From: Pseudomonas sp. dw_358
GTDB lineage: Bacteria > Pseudomonadota > Gammaproteobacteria > Pseudomonadales > Pseudomonadaceae
Direction of reading: 5' to 3'
Assembly (NCBI RefSeq): GCF_018449655.1
Contig: NZ_JAAVUX010000018.1
Location: forward strand, 1-64,000
Length of the DNA stretch: 64,000 nucleotides
In this document: positions 25,922 to 35,316 of the stretch, piece by piece
How positions within the stretch are numbered: the first letter of the stretch is position 1
How the letters are laid out: the number at the start of each line of letters is the position of its first letter
Notes under the pieces: model-generated
Told to the model about the DNA's origin: nothing
The model's database searches: none
Seen by the model: only the letters and a program-made list of their open reading frames with translations
Position numbers and translations under genes: made by a program

Positions 25922-26467
25922 TCAGTCATCCAGCCCGGAAGGTGGCTCGGCCGGTGCGGCCTTGCCAGCCTTGGCGCCCTTGCCGGCTGGTGCTGCCTTG
26001 GCCGGCGCCTCTTCAGGGGCAGGAGTGGCCTGCTTCTCGGCCATCGGCATCTGATCGATGGCGGCGAAGATCTTCTTGAGATCCACCGTACCCTTGTCTT
26101 CGAGCTTCTTCTCGCCGTCCTTGCCCACCAGCACCACCCACGCCGCGTCGCTGGCCCCCAGCTTGAGCTCACGGATCATGGCCATGGTCGGTTGCGGGTC
26201 GAGGTACTTGCCGTCGCGTTGGCCGATGGTGCCGGCGACGGTGTAGAGGACCATATTGCGGTCCTTGAACGCCTTGTTGGTGGCCGGGTCTTCCAGGGCC
26301 TTCTTCACTCCGGTGATGGCCGGGTCGGCACTGGAACGGGCAATCACGATCAGCGGCCGATATTGGCCGCGGTCCTTGAGCAACGGCGAGTCGCTGTCGG
26401 CAGCCAGGACCGGGGCGGCCACTGCGGCGGCCAACAGGGCAGTGAGGGTGCAAAACCGGCTTAGCAT
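25922..26467 (-). CDS. DUF4174-type secreted protein with Ala/Lys/Pro-rich tail
   Basis: The 181-residue protein has a signal peptide (MLSRFCTLTALLAAAVAAPV to LAA), then LLKDRGQYRPLIVIARSSAD and AAWVVLVGKDGEKKLED, fitting DUF4174, a thioredoxin-like fold of unknown role. The last 40 residues are low-complexity (repeats of APA, KAA, GKG). ATG 26467 has AAGGAGA upstream. No cysteine pair is visible in the mature part, so redox activity is unlikely. Confidence 0.75.
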   Translation of the reverse strand: MLSRFCTLTALLAAAVAAPVLAADSDSPLLKDRGQYRPLIVIARSSADPAITGVKKALEDPATNKAFKDRNMVLYTVAGTIGQRDGKYLDPQPTMAMIRELKLGASDAAWVVLVGKDGEKKLEDKGTVDLKKIFAAIDQMPMAEKQATPAPEEAPAKAAPAGKGAKAGKAAPAEPPSGLDD

Positions 26468-26535
26468 GCTCGTCTCCTTTTTCGTTTTCGTGCCTTTATG
26501 ATTGTTCATAAGGGCAAAAGATCCAGTGCGCGCCG

Positions 26536-27387
26536 TCAAAGACGCAATTCCAGGAGAATCTGTTCTGCCAGATAGTCGCAAGGCGGGCGTGTCGACCGGG
26601 CACTACGGGCCAGTACTATTTCAAGGGACTGGACAGCGGGCAAGCCTTCCCCTGCATCAAGATGTATCAGGCGCTCCGGCACCGCGCAGCGTGCCAGGGG
26701 CGCCACCGCCAATCCGGCATCCACCATACTCAACAGGCCCATCAGGCTAGGGCTTTCGTAGGACATGCGGTAGGCAATCCCGGCGCTCTGCAAGGCGCGG
26801 ATTGCATGGGTACGCGACACGCTGCCCTCGCCGAACACGGCAATGGGCAGCGGCCGCTCGCGGCAGATCTGCCGGCTGTTCGGCGACCCGGCCCAGATCA
26901 TCGGCTCGTTGCGCACGAATTCGCCGGTGACCCCAGGGATACGGGTCATGCACGCAAGGTCCAGGCGGTTGTTACGCAGCAGCGGCACCAGCGCCGCACT
27001 GGGCAAGCCGACCACCTCGATGTCGACCCCGGGGTAACTCGCCGAGAAGCGTCGCAGCACCGGCGGCAACAAGGTTGCAGCGTAGTCATCGGGCACGCCG
27101 ATGGCGACGCGGCCGGTGACCTGCGGGTGGACCACCGCGCCCCACGCCTCGTCCCGCAGCTGCAACAGGCGCCGCGCATAACCCAGCAAGGTCTGCCCCT
27201 CTGCAGTCAACGCCAGGTTGCGCGTGTTGCGCACGAACAGCGCCTTGCCCACCAGGCCTTCAAGCGCCTTGATCTGCATGCTCACCGCCGACTGCGAGCG
27301 ATGCACCTGCTCGGCGCCGCGCACGAAACTGCCGCCATCGGCGACGGCGACAAACATGGCCAGCAGGTCCAGGTCGAACTTTTTCAT
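26536..27387 (-). CDS. LysR-family transcriptional regulator
   Basis: The 283-residue protein has an HTH MKKFDLDLLAMFVAVADGGS followed by SQSAVSMQIKALEGLVG, and an effector domain with AIGVPDDYAATLLPPVLRRF. ATG 27387 with AGGA upstream is favoured over in-frame ATGs at 27396 and 27420. It is divergent from the PLP aminotransferase gene across about 130 bp, the usual position for a LysR gene controlling its neighbour. Confidence 0.86.
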   Translation of the reverse strand: MKKFDLDLLAMFVAVADGGSFVRGAEQVHRSQSAVSMQIKALEGLVGKALFVRNTRNLALTAEGQTLLGYARRLLQLRDEAWGAVVHPQVTGRVAIGVPDDYAATLLPPVLRRFSASYPGVDIEVVGLPSAALVPLLRNNRLDLACMTRIPGVTGEFVRNEPMIWAGSPNSRQICRERPLPIAVFGEGSVSRTHAIRALQSAGIAYRMSYESPSLMGLLSMVDAGLAVAPLARCAVPERLIHLDAGEGLPAVQSLEIVLARSARSTRPPCDYLAEQILLELRL

Positions 27388-27520
27388 CAGTGGCATCCTG
27401 AAAGGGTTCCGGGTTTCCATTGATCAGAAAACCTGACGAGTCCCTTAAATTTAATTCGTTTTACCACTGACTTCACCCATTGGACAATTCGCGCCTCTTT
27501 TCCCTGCCCGAGACCCCGAA

Positions 27521-28810
27521 ATGCCTGCACTCCTGCGCAACGCCCCCGCCAGCGAACCGACCGCACTCGCTCGCCTGACCCAGCAACACCTGGAAGTCTG
27601 CGCACGAGGTCTGGCCATCAACATGACCCGTGGCGTGCCGGCGGCCGAACAGCTGGACCTGGCCGAAGCCTTTCTGGCGCTGCCCGGCGTCGACGGCTGG
27701 CACACCCGCGACGGCAGCGATGCGCGCAACTACGGCGGCCTGCAGGGTTTGCCCGAAGTGCGTGAACTGCTGGCGGGCCCGTTGCTGGGGCTGCCGGCGG
27801 AGCAGGTAGTGATCGGTGAAAACTCGAGCCTGGCGTTGATGCATGAGGCCTTGAGCAATGCGCTGCTGCACGGCATGCCACGCAGCGAGCGGCCCTGGTC
27901 CCGGGAAGCGGAGGTCAAATTCATCTGCCCGGTACCGGGGTACGATCGGCATTTCAGCCTGTGCGAAGGGTTCGGCATCCAGATGTTGCCGGTGCCGCTG
28001 CTGGAAGATGGCCCGGACATGGATCAGGTCGAAGCCCTGGTGGCGGCCGATCCGGCCATCAAAGGCGTCTGGTGCGTCCCCAAATACAGCAACCCCAGTG
28101 GCGTGATCTATAGCCAGGCCGTGGTCGCGCGGTTGGCCGCCATGGTCACGGCAGCGCCGGATTTCAGTATTTTCTGGGACAACGCCTATGCGGTCCACCA
28201 CCTCACCGCGGCACGTCCGCAGAACCTGGACATCTGCGGCCTCGCGGCAGCCGCCGGGCAAAGTGATCGGGTGTTGATGTTCGCCTCGACGTCCAAGGTA
28301 CTGTTTCCGGGTGCCGGCCTGGCCGTGTTTGGCGGCTCACCGAGCACCGTGGATTGGTGGCTGCGTCATCGCAGCTTGCGTACCATCGGTCCGGACAAGC
28401 TGAACCAGCTTCGGCACGTGCGATTTTTCGGCGACAGCCAAGGCATCGAACGGCACATGCAGGCGCAACAGCAGGTGCTGGCACCGAAATTTTCGTGTGT
28501 CGATCAGGTGTTTGGCGAGCACTTCGCCGAAGGTGCGGCGCGCTGGAGCCGTCCGCTGGGAGGGTATTTCGTCAGTCTGGAAGTGCAGCCCGGTTGCGCG
28601 CGGCGCACCGTGGAGCTGGCCCGTGAAGCGGGTATTGCCTTGACCCCCGCCGGTGCCCCTTTCCCCTATGGACGCGATGCCCACGACAATCTCATCCGGA
28701 TTTCCCCTACCTGCGTAGGGATCGGTGAGTTGGCACAGGCCTGCGCCGTCGTGGCGCTGTGCGCAAACCTGGCGGCTGCGCAACAGGCCACTGCCGGGGA
28801 CTATCAATAA
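27521..28810 (+). CDS. Class I PLP aminotransferase (aspartate aminotransferase Ic type)
   Basis: The 429-residue protein fits the small PF12897-like group of aspartate aminotransferases, found as stand-alone catalytic proteins without a GntR domain. Visible are NMTRGVPAAEQLDL, DARNYGGLQGLPEVRELLA, SNPSG, a WDNAYAVHHL aspartate for the PLP nitrogen and the PLP lysine in ASTSKVLFPGAG. The GntR half of MocR proteins is absent. Its divergent LysR neighbour probably controls it. The stop overlaps a small convergent gene by 7 bp. Confidence 0.82.
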   Translation: MPALLRNAPASEPTALARLTQQHLEVCARGLAINMTRGVPAAEQLDLAEAFLALPGVDGWHTRDGSDARNYGGLQGLPEVRELLAGPLLGLPAEQVVIGENSSLALMHEALSNALLHGMPRSERPWSREAEVKFICPVPGYDRHFSLCEGFGIQMLPVPLLEDGPDMDQVEALVAADPAIKGVWCVPKYSNPSGVIYSQAVVARLAAMVTAAPDFSIFWDNAYAVHHLTAARPQNLDICGLAAAAGQSDRVLMFASTSKVLFPGAGLAVFGGSPSTVDWWLRHRSLRTIGPDKLNQLRHVRFFGDSQGIERHMQAQQQVLAPKFSCVDQVFGEHFAEGAARWSRPLGGYFVSLEVQPGCARRTVELAREAGIALTPAGAPFPYGRDAHDNLIRISPTCVGIGELAQACAVVALCANLAAAQQATAGDYQ

Positions 28811-29049
28811 CGCTGATACTGCGAACCGAAAGCCTTGGCGTTGTCCGCGACGATCACGTCGCCGTCGGCAGCGTGCTTGAAGCCGTCGGAGGACTTGACG
28901 CTGCCGGTCTGAGCGACCTTTACCGATTGCACCAGAGCGGCGTGGGCGTTATTGCTGCTGGCAGCCACAGTGCTGTGCTGCGGGCTGGCGAAGGCGGCGG
29001 AAGTGGCCAGAGCCGACAATGCCAAGGTAAAAGCAAATACGTTTTTCAT
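28804..29049 (-). CDS. Small secreted hypothetical protein
   Basis: The 81-residue product has a signal peptide (MKNVFAFTLALSALATSAAF to AFA) and a short Ser/Ala/Lys-rich mature part ending SQYQRY. TTTGGAGAATCACC before the ATG is a strong ribosome-binding site. No family was recognised with confidence. Such small periplasmic proteins are common in Pseudomonas and often stress-induced. Confidence 0.7.
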   Translation of the reverse strand: MKNVFAFTLALSALATSAAFASPQHSTVAASSNNAHAALVQSVKVAQTGSVKSSDGFKHAADGDVIVADNAKAFGSQYQRY

Positions 29050-29342
29050 GGTGATTCTCCAAAGGGTTGAACGAGTTGATGGGGTCAATCCTATTGGCTT
29101 GCGCTCGTCTTGAGAAACCAAGTACGGGCATACTGAACATTGACGAGAATGATCATTGCTCGTCGTCCTGCGTCCTCCCATGACTCAGAAGTTACCAGCA
29201 CGACGGTGGCGAACCTCGTGAACTTGCTGTTAGGTGCGGGGGTTTCATGCGGGATGAAATTGGTGTCATTCTAGGTTCCGTAGCCACTGGCTATTCGCGC
29301 ACAGATAAACCCTTATTAGAAAAACAACGGAGTGGCACTGCC

Positions 29343-29783
29343 ATGAAAACCGTCGCCGAATTGCTCAAACTCAAGGATCTCGACCACCAGCACGTGCACA
29401 CCATCGCCCCCCAGCAGATGGTGCTTGACGCGCTCAAACTGATGGCCGAGGTGAATATTGGCGCCCTGCCCGTGCTGGAAAATGGCCAGGTGGTCGGCGT
29501 CGTCAGCGAGCGCGACTATGCGCGCAAAGTGGTGCTCAAGGGTCGCTCGTCCATCGGCACGCCGGTCAGCGCGATCATGAGCTCGCCGGTCATCACCGTA
29601 TCGCCCCAGCACAGCATCGAAGCTTGCATGGGTATCATGACCGAGCGTCACCTGCGTCACCTGCCGGTGGTTGATGACGGCAAATTGTTAGGGCTTTTGT
29701 CCATAGGCGACCTGGTCAAGGAAGCCATCGCCGAGCAGAGCGACCTGATTCAGCAGCTTGAGCAGTACATCCGCGGCGAGTAA
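29343..29783 (+). CDS. CBS-domain pair protein
   Basis: The 146-residue protein consists of two CBS motifs: LDALKLMAEVNIGALPVLEN and CMGIMTERHLRHLPVVDDGK, with GVVSERDYARKV between them. CBS pairs bind adenine nucleotides and act as energy sensors. ATG 29343 follows CGGAG. No effector domain is attached, so it probably acts on a partner protein. It is monocistronic with a terminator 9 bp after the stop. Confidence 0.85.
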   Translation: MKTVAELLKLKDLDHQHVHTIAPQQMVLDALKLMAEVNIGALPVLENGQVVGVVSERDYARKVVLKGRSSIGTPVSAIMSSPVITVSPQHSIEACMGIMTERHLRHLPVVDDGKLLGLLSIGDLVKEAIAEQSDLIQQLEQYIRGE

Positions 29784-29792
29784 GCGCCTTGG

Positions 29793-29818
29793 GGGACCAC
29801 CGTCTCGGCGGTGGTCCC
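29793..29818 (+). terminator. Strong hairpin after the CBS gene
   Basis: Perfect 10-bp stem (GGGACCACCG with CGGTGGTCCC) and a 6-nt loop, followed by ATTGGACATTTTCC. Confidence 0.7.
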
Positions 29819-29883
29819 ATTGGACATTTTCCCCCACATTCCCCAAGCTGTGCGCCCCACCCTCCTTTCAGGAACCGCCGCGC

Positions 29884-31044
29884 GTGATCTCCCCTCGCTT
29901 CAGGCAGCCGCTGCGGCGCTGTCTGGCCACCTTGTGCGTCTCCATGCTGACCCTGCTGGCTGCCTGCAACGGCGGCAAAAGCACCCCGCCGCCCGCCGTC
30001 GCCACTTACACCCCGAGTACCTGGGAGGCATTGCCGCCCGTGTCCGACAATGACCTGGTGGCGGGATTTCAAGCCTGGGTGTCATCCTGCGTACGGCTGA
30101 CCAAGGACCCCGTCTGGGCGGTGTCCTGCAGCAGCGCAGCCCAGGTGAACGCCACTCCCGAGGCGATCCGCACGTTCCTCCAGACCAACCTGCAAGTGTA
30201 CAGCCTGCGGTCGCCTGGCAAGGGAGACCAAGGCCTGATCACCGGGTATTACGAGCCGGTCTACCGCGGCAGCCTGACCCGTACGTCCACCGATAACGTG
30301 CCGGTGCTGGGCGTACCGGATGACCTGATCGTGGTGTCGCTGGACAGCATCTACCCGGAACTCAAGGGCAAGCGCCTGCGCGGGCGCCTGGAGGGCCATG
30401 TGCTCAAACCCTATGACGACGCCACGACCATTGCGTCGGCCACCACGCCCAAGGCGCCAATCCTTGCCTGGCTGAGCAGCCCCATGGACCTGCAGTTTCT
30501 GCAGATTCAAGGGTCGGGACGCATCCAGCTCGACAGCGGCCGGCAGTTGCGCCTCGGCTACGCCGACCAGAACGGCTACCCCTACAAGCCAGTGGGCCGC
30601 TGGCTGGTGGAACAGGGCCAGCTCAAGCAGGACGAAGTGAGCATGGGCAAGATTCATGAGTGGGCGCAAATGCACCCCGAGCGGGTCAACGAGCTGCTGG
30701 GCAGCAACCCCAGCTATGTATTCTTCAGCGTTCGCCCCGACAGCAACGAAAGCCCGCGCGGCTCGCTCAACGTGCCCTTGACGCCTGGCTACAGCGTGGC
30801 CATCGACCGCAAGGTGATTCCGCTGGGCAGCCTGCTGTGGCTGAACACCACGCGCCCTGATGGCAGCGCGCTGGTACGGCCGGTCGCTGCCCAGGACACG
30901 GGCGGCGCGATCGCCGGCGAGGTGCGCGCCGATCTGTTCTGGGGCACTGGCGACGCCGCCGGCGAACTGGCCGGCAACATGAAGCAGAGCGGGCAGATCT
31001 GGCTCCTGTGGCCCAAGGGCGCCGCGCTGCCGCAAATCCATTGA
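29884..31044 (+). CDS. mltA: Membrane-bound lytic murein transglycosylase A
   Basis: The 386-residue lipoprotein is exported via a signal peptide with lipobox LAAC (SMLTLLAAC). It then has the MltA barrel domain (GLITGYYEPVYRGS, LQIQGSGRIQLDSG, NPSYVFF) and the C-terminal 3D domain with aspartates in AAQDTGGAI and RADLFWG. It cleaves peptidoglycan glycan strands to 1,6-anhydro products at the outer membrane. GTG 29884 with AGGA upstream starts the signal peptide. The frame is open further upstream without lipoprotein features. Confidence 0.9.
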   Translation: MISPRFRQPLRRCLATLCVSMLTLLAACNGGKSTPPPAVATYTPSTWEALPPVSDNDLVAGFQAWVSSCVRLTKDPVWAVSCSSAAQVNATPEAIRTFLQTNLQVYSLRSPGKGDQGLITGYYEPVYRGSLTRTSTDNVPVLGVPDDLIVVSLDSIYPELKGKRLRGRLEGHVLKPYDDATTIASATTPKAPILAWLSSPMDLQFLQIQGSGRIQLDSGRQLRLGYADQNGYPYKPVGRWLVEQGQLKQDEVSMGKIHEWAQMHPERVNELLGSNPSYVFFSVRPDSNESPRGSLNVPLTPGYSVAIDRKVIPLGSLLWLNTTRPDGSALVRPVAAQDTGGAIAGEVRADLFWGTGDAAGELAGNMKQSGQIWLLWPKGAALPQIH

Positions 31045-31350
31045 CAATGGCGTCATTCGGAACGGCGATCCGGACGACCGCCATCAGGGCCTGCGGCGGC
31101 CGGACTCGGGTGCAGGCCCCGGCCCCCAGCGCGACCCGCCCTTCTGTCTGCCGATTTCCGGGGGTCACTCAGCATCTGCTCCGCCTGGTGGAACTGTCGC
31201 CTTACTCCTCGCTTTATGCCGAGTGGCCCGGGGCGCACCCGGACTGATCGTCGCCAAACCACGGTGACCGCCACTTAGCCCTTGTAAACGGCCACCAGCC
31301 CGGTACCCTCGGCAACCTCCTTCGCGCTCGCCCGGGAACCGCCCTTGATT
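31045..31350. other. Gene-poor stretch
   Basis: Short open frames occur on both strands, but none has a signal peptide, domain motif or good ribosome-binding site. Nothing else was recognised. Confidence 0.4.
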
Positions 31351-31635
31351 GTGCTTCATGCTCTACCCGACATCGACCCGACCGTCAGCTGCAGTGCCTG
31401 CGCGGCCAAATGTTGCCGCCTGGAAGTAATGCTCATCACCGACACGGGGGTGCCGGAACGCTTCATCGACGTCGATGAATGGGGCAGCGAGACCATGGCC
31501 AGGCTGGACGACGGCTGGTGCGCGGCGCTGGACCGGCGCAGCATGAATTGCAGCATCTACGCCAATCGACCGCTGATCTGCCGGGAATTTGCCATGGGCA
31601 GCGCAGAGTGCGCCGAAGAACGCAACGCTGTCTGA
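31351..31635 (+). CDS. YkgJ-type cysteine-cluster protein
   Basis: The protein of about 94 residues has the zinc/iron-chelating cysteine pattern of the YkgJ family: SCSACAAKCCRLE, then MNCSIYANRPLICREFAMGS. Family members have eight or so conserved cysteines and unknown biochemical function. The start is uncertain: GTG 31351 is used, and TTG 31345 is possible. A second, longer family member lies at 39156. Confidence 0.75.
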   Translation: MLHALPDIDPTVSCSACAAKCCRLEVMLITDTGVPERFIDVDEWGSETMARLDDGWCAALDRRSMNCSIYANRPLICREFAMGSAECAEERNAV

Positions 31636-31715
31636 CGGAACTCGCCCCTCGCTGCTGGCTCGAAACCTTGTGCCAGGTGCGTATCGCTGCCCGGCCGATT
31701 CGAGGTAGCACCGTC

Positions 31716-32021
31716 ATGAAACTGGATGAACTCAGCAAACAGGTTGCCAGCGGTCAGGTCACCGAACTCGACCTGGTGTCCGTGGAAGGCGGTTCCTACG
31801 TCTTGCACGCCATTACCGAGGGCCGCTCCCACCCCGTACTCGACGCCCATGCCGAGCCGCTGCACCTGGCCTCGGTGGAGCAGGCGCGCAAGCTTTTGAT
31901 CGACGTGCCGGAACTGCCGTTCTTTCTGATCCAGCCTGCGGTCTACGATGAAATGGTCGGCCATGCGCCGAGCGAAAACACTGCGACCCGCGAGCCGCTG
32001 CAATTGCGTTCCAGCCTCTGA
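31716..32021 (+). CDS. Small DUF6482-like protein
   Basis: The 101-residue cytosolic protein begins MKLDELSKQVASGQVTELDL with GAGGT upstream. It has no signal peptide or membrane segment. The sequence fits a small Pseudomonas family of unknown role (DUF6482). Its stop is 4 bp from the convergent DedA stop. Confidence 0.7.
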   Translation: MKLDELSKQVASGQVTELDLVSVEGGSYVLHAITEGRSHPVLDAHAEPLHLASVEQARKLLIDVPELPFFLIQPAVYDEMVGHAPSENTATREPLQLRSSL

Positions 32022-32025
32022 TCAC

Positions 32026-32586
32026 TCACCCGCGAGGACGCAACAGGCGGCGCATGACCAAGGTCAGCGAGACCACCCACACCACCGCGATCAGCAGCCA
32101 CACTTCCAGCGACTTGTGGCCAGCAACGAAGCGGTGCAGCAGTTCGCCGACAAAATAGCCGAAGCCCACCATCACCGAGCCCCAGAGCAGCCCGCCGCAA
32201 ATATTGAGCAGGATGAAGCGCTTGGGCGGGATCCCACTGGTGCCGAGGATCAGCGGGCCGATGATGCGAAAGCCATAAGCGAACCGCACCCCCACCACCC
32301 ACAGCGATTCGTGGCGGTGGACCAGCTCGCGCATGCGCTCGATCTTGGCTTGGTGCCGGCGAAACCTGGACAGGATCGAGTCACCGTAGCGTCGCCCCAG
32401 AAAATACAAGGTCTGGTCAGCCGTCATCCCGCCCAGCGCCGCCATCAATGCCGTGGCGAAAAACTCCAGGTAGCCGTGGCGTGCGGCAATGCCGCCCATG
32501 ATGGCAATGCCGTCGCCTTCGATCACGCTGCCCACCAAAACGGCAAAGTAACCGTAATGCGCGATCAGATCGCTTTCACCTGCCAT
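32026..32586 (-). CDS. DedA-family membrane protein (YohD-like)
   Basis: The 186-residue inner-membrane protein has MAGESDLIAHYGYFAVLVGS, GGMTADQTLYFLGRRYG and the family motif RFAYGFRIIGPLILGTSG. It aligns by eye with E. coli YohD. DedA proteins act in envelope homeostasis and include undecaprenyl-phosphate or lipid flippases. Start MAGESD at 32586 is preferred to an upstream ATG. It is divergent from topB. Confidence 0.85.
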   Translation of the reverse strand: MAGESDLIAHYGYFAVLVGSVIEGDGIAIMGGIAARHGYLEFFATALMAALGGMTADQTLYFLGRRYGDSILSRFRRHQAKIERMRELVHRHESLWVVGVRFAYGFRIIGPLILGTSGIPPKRFILLNICGGLLWGSVMVGFGYFVGELLHRFVAGHKSLEVWLLIAVVWVVSLTLVMRRLLRPRG

Positions 32587-32765
32587 GCCTGCCTTCCTCA
32601 CCTGAAACCGCGCGCGGAACTGCGCGCCGGGCTTTTACCAGACCGCTGCGGGTCGTCGATAGTTCGCGAATATGTTACCAGACTGTATGGACATACAGAT
32701 ATCGCTTGCAGCCCGGCAGCAGCTTGCGCATCCTGTACGCCCATCCAGTCTCCGGATTTTGCGCC

Positions 32766-34700
32766 ATGCGCCTCTACCTGTGTGAAAAGCCGTCCCAGGC
32801 CAAGGACATCGCCAAGGTCCTGGGCGCGACACGCCGTGGCGATGGGTGCTGGATCGGCCCGCAGGTCACGGTCACCTGGTGCATCGGCCACTTGCTGGAG
32901 ACGGCTCCGCCAGATGCCTACGATGCTCGCTACAAGCGCTGGGCGCTGGCGGATCTGCCCATTGTCCCGGAACAGTGGAAGATGCTGGTCAAACCGCGTA
33001 CCGCCAGCCAGTTCAAGGCTGTCAAGCGTCTGCTGGGCGAAGCCGGCGACCTGGTCATCGCCACCGATGCCGACCGGGAAGGGGAAATGATCGCCCGCGA
33101 ACTGCTCGACCATTGCCGCTACCAGGGGCCGATACAGCGCCTGTGGCTCTCGGCGCTGGACGATGCCTCCATTCGCAAGGCACTGGCGGACCTGCGCCCC
33201 GGCCATGCCACCTTCAACTTGTATCATTCGGCGCTGGGGCGCTCGCGCGCCGACTGGCTGATCGGCATGAACATGAGTCGGCTCTTCACCTTGCTGGGGC
33301 GTCAGTCCGGGTATCAAGGGGTGTTGCCGGTCGGCCGGGTGCAGACGCCGACCCTGCGCCTGGTCGTCGACCGTGATCGCAGCATCGCCACCTTCGTTCC
33401 GGTCCCCTTCTGGCCGATCGAGGTCCAGCTGCAGTGCCATCTTCAGGTATTCACCGCCCAATGGCGGCCGCCAGCCGATGCCTCCGATGATCAGGGCCGC
33501 TGCCTCGATCAGGCGCTGGCTCGGGAGGCTGCCCAGGCCATGGAGCGCGCGGGCGATGCGCGAGTCGTCAAGGTTCAGATCGAGCGGCAGAAAGACCTGG
33601 CACCGCTACCGTTCGATCTCGGCACACTCCAGGAGGTCTGTTCGAAAAAGCTCGGGCTGGGCGCCCAGGAAACCCTGGACATCGCCCAGTCGCTCTATGA
33701 AACCTGCAAATTGATCACCTACCCGCGCAGCGACTGTGGCTACCTGCCCCTGAGCCAGCATGGCGAAGCCCGCAGCATTCTTGCCGCGCTGGGGACAGCC
33801 GACGACAGCCTCGCCGAGGTGTTGCGTCACACTGATCCGCTGCGCCGCTCCCGGGCCTGGAACGATGCCAAGGTCAGTGCCCACCACGGCATCATTCCCA
33901 CCGCAGCGGCCAAGGGCATCGAGCGCCTCAGCGCAAAACAGCGCGCGGTCTACAGCCTGATACGCGCGCGCTACCTGGCGCAGTTTCTGCCCCATCACGA
34001 GTACGACCGCACCCAGGCCGACTTCGACTGTGCGGGGCACGCGCTGCGCACCGTGGGCAAAGTGGTGATCGAGCCGGGCTGGAAGCGCGCGTTGCCAGAA
34101 GCCCTGGCGCCAACCAGGGGCCGCGAGGCCCCGCCGGCTCAGGTGCTTCCTGCGCTGAGCGAAGCGCAGCGGCTGAAGGTGCTGGCGGTCACGGTCAAGG
34201 ATCAATGGACCCAGCCGCCCAAGCCCTACACCGAGGGCGATTTGATCAAGGCCATGAAAAACGTCGCCAAGCTGGTGGAAGACCCGCTGCTCAAACAGAA
34301 GCTCAAGGACACCACCGGCATCGGCACCGAAGCTACCCGGGCGGGGATCATCCAGGGACTTATCGATCGCGGTTACCTGAGCAAGCAAGGCAAGGCGCTG
34401 GCGGCGACATCGGCGGCGTTCAGCCTGATCGATGCGGTGCCTCGGGCCATCGCCGACCCGGGTACCACCGCGATCTGGGAGCAGGCACTGGACATGGTGC
34501 AGAGTGGGGAAATGACCCTGGACGCATTCGTGCAGCGTCAGTCGGCGTGGATGAGCAAACAGGTGGTGCGCTGCCTGGGGATGAGCCTGACCATCAGCGC
34601 CCCCCCGGGCAAAGCACAAACCCCCTGGAAGAACAAGCGCAAGCCAGCGGCCAAGCGCACGGCGAACAAGGCGCCGCGCAAAGCGCGTCAGACTGCGTAA
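32766..34700 (+). CDS. topB: DNA topoisomerase III
   Basis: The 644-residue type IA topoisomerase decatenates and relaxes DNA through a tyrosine-DNA intermediate. It has the Toprim start MRLYLCEKPSQAKDIAKVLG, the acidic metal motif ATDADREGE, LPVGRVQTPTL and the active-site tyrosine Y319 in LITYPRSDCGYL. There is a basic Lys/Arg tail (about residues 615-644) and no C-terminal zinc finger, as usual for TopB. The stop is 10 bp from the convergent pqiC-type stop. Confidence 0.93.
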   Translation: MRLYLCEKPSQAKDIAKVLGATRRGDGCWIGPQVTVTWCIGHLLETAPPDAYDARYKRWALADLPIVPEQWKMLVKPRTASQFKAVKRLLGEAGDLVIATDADREGEMIARELLDHCRYQGPIQRLWLSALDDASIRKALADLRPGHATFNLYHSALGRSRADWLIGMNMSRLFTLLGRQSGYQGVLPVGRVQTPTLRLVVDRDRSIATFVPVPFWPIEVQLQCHLQVFTAQWRPPADASDDQGRCLDQALAREAAQAMERAGDARVVKVQIERQKDLAPLPFDLGTLQEVCSKKLGLGAQETLDIAQSLYETCKLITYPRSDCGYLPLSQHGEARSILAALGTADDSLAEVLRHTDPLRRSRAWNDAKVSAHHGIIPTAAAKGIERLSAKQRAVYSLIRARYLAQFLPHHEYDRTQADFDCAGHALRTVGKVVIEPGWKRALPEALAPTRGREAPPAQVLPALSEAQRLKVLAVTVKDQWTQPPKPYTEGDLIKAMKNVAKLVEDPLLKQKLKDTTGIGTEATRAGIIQGLIDRGYLSKQGKALAATSAAFSLIDAVPRAIADPGTTAIWEQALDMVQSGEMTLDAFVQRQSAWMSKQVVRCLGMSLTISAPPGKAQTPWKNKRKPAAKRTANKAPRKARQTA

Positions 34701-34710
34701 GGCGCATGCC

Positions 34711-35313
34711 TCAAGGGCATTGCGCACCCTCCCCTGCGGCAAATCGTTTGGCGGTCCCGGCCATGGCGGTGGCCAGCTGGGCGATCACCTGCTGATGAGC
34801 CTGGACCAGGTCGGTGAGGGCCGTGCCAGCAGGCTGGCGGAACACGCTTGAACAGGTCAGCGTGCGCCGGGGCTGCCCGTCGCCCCGCAAGCTCAGGCTC
34901 CATACGGCATCGACCAGCGCGTAACTGCCCAACAAGGAATCGAAACGGCGTACATCGGTCTGCAAGGACACAATGGGCCGCCCCGGCACCTTGGGCATGC
35001 CGGCAAGATCGCGAGTGCCCAGGCGTGCTTCGACCTGGCTGGTCAGGGCATCGTGGAACTCGTCGGCCAGGGGTGCACTCCAGCGGTCATTCTCCAGAAT
35101 CGACAACGTACCGCCGGTCTGGCGCACCACCAGCTGTGGCTGGTCCACCTGAACCGGCATGCGCACGGTCAACATTTCGAACTGGAAGGTCGGGGCCGCC
35201 GTGGCTGCCGGGGCCGCCGTGGCCGTCGGCGTCAGGGTGTAATAGTGGGTCACCACCTGACTGCAGGCGCCGAGGCTGGCGGCCGCGAGCAGTATCGACA
35301 AGGTCTTTTTCAT
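34711..35313 (-). CDS. pqiC: PqiC-type ABC auxiliary lipoprotein
   Basis: The 200-residue outer-membrane lipoprotein has lipobox LGAC (SILLAAASLGACSQ) and the HYYTLTP start typical of the PqiC/DUF330 family. In E. coli PqiC anchors the PqiB needle to the outer membrane for lipid transport. The mature start has an Ala/Pro/Thr-rich linker (about residues 30-42). It is 3 bp after the pqiB stop and the last gene of the operon. Confidence 0.88.
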   Translation of the reverse strand: MKKTLSILLAAASLGACSQVVTHYYTLTPTATAAPAATAAPTFQFEMLTVRMPVQVDQPQLVVRQTGGTLSILENDRWSAPLADEFHDALTSQVEARLGTRDLAGMPKVPGRPIVSLQTDVRRFDSLLGSYALVDAVWSLSLRGDGQPRRTLTCSSVFRQPAGTALTDLVQAHQQVIAQLATAMAGTAKRFAAGEGAQCP

Positions 35314-35316
35314 GGA

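Noticed and set aside
31045..31350. Small open frames on both strands after mltA
   Set aside because: Arg/Gly-rich translations without motifs. Considered noise.
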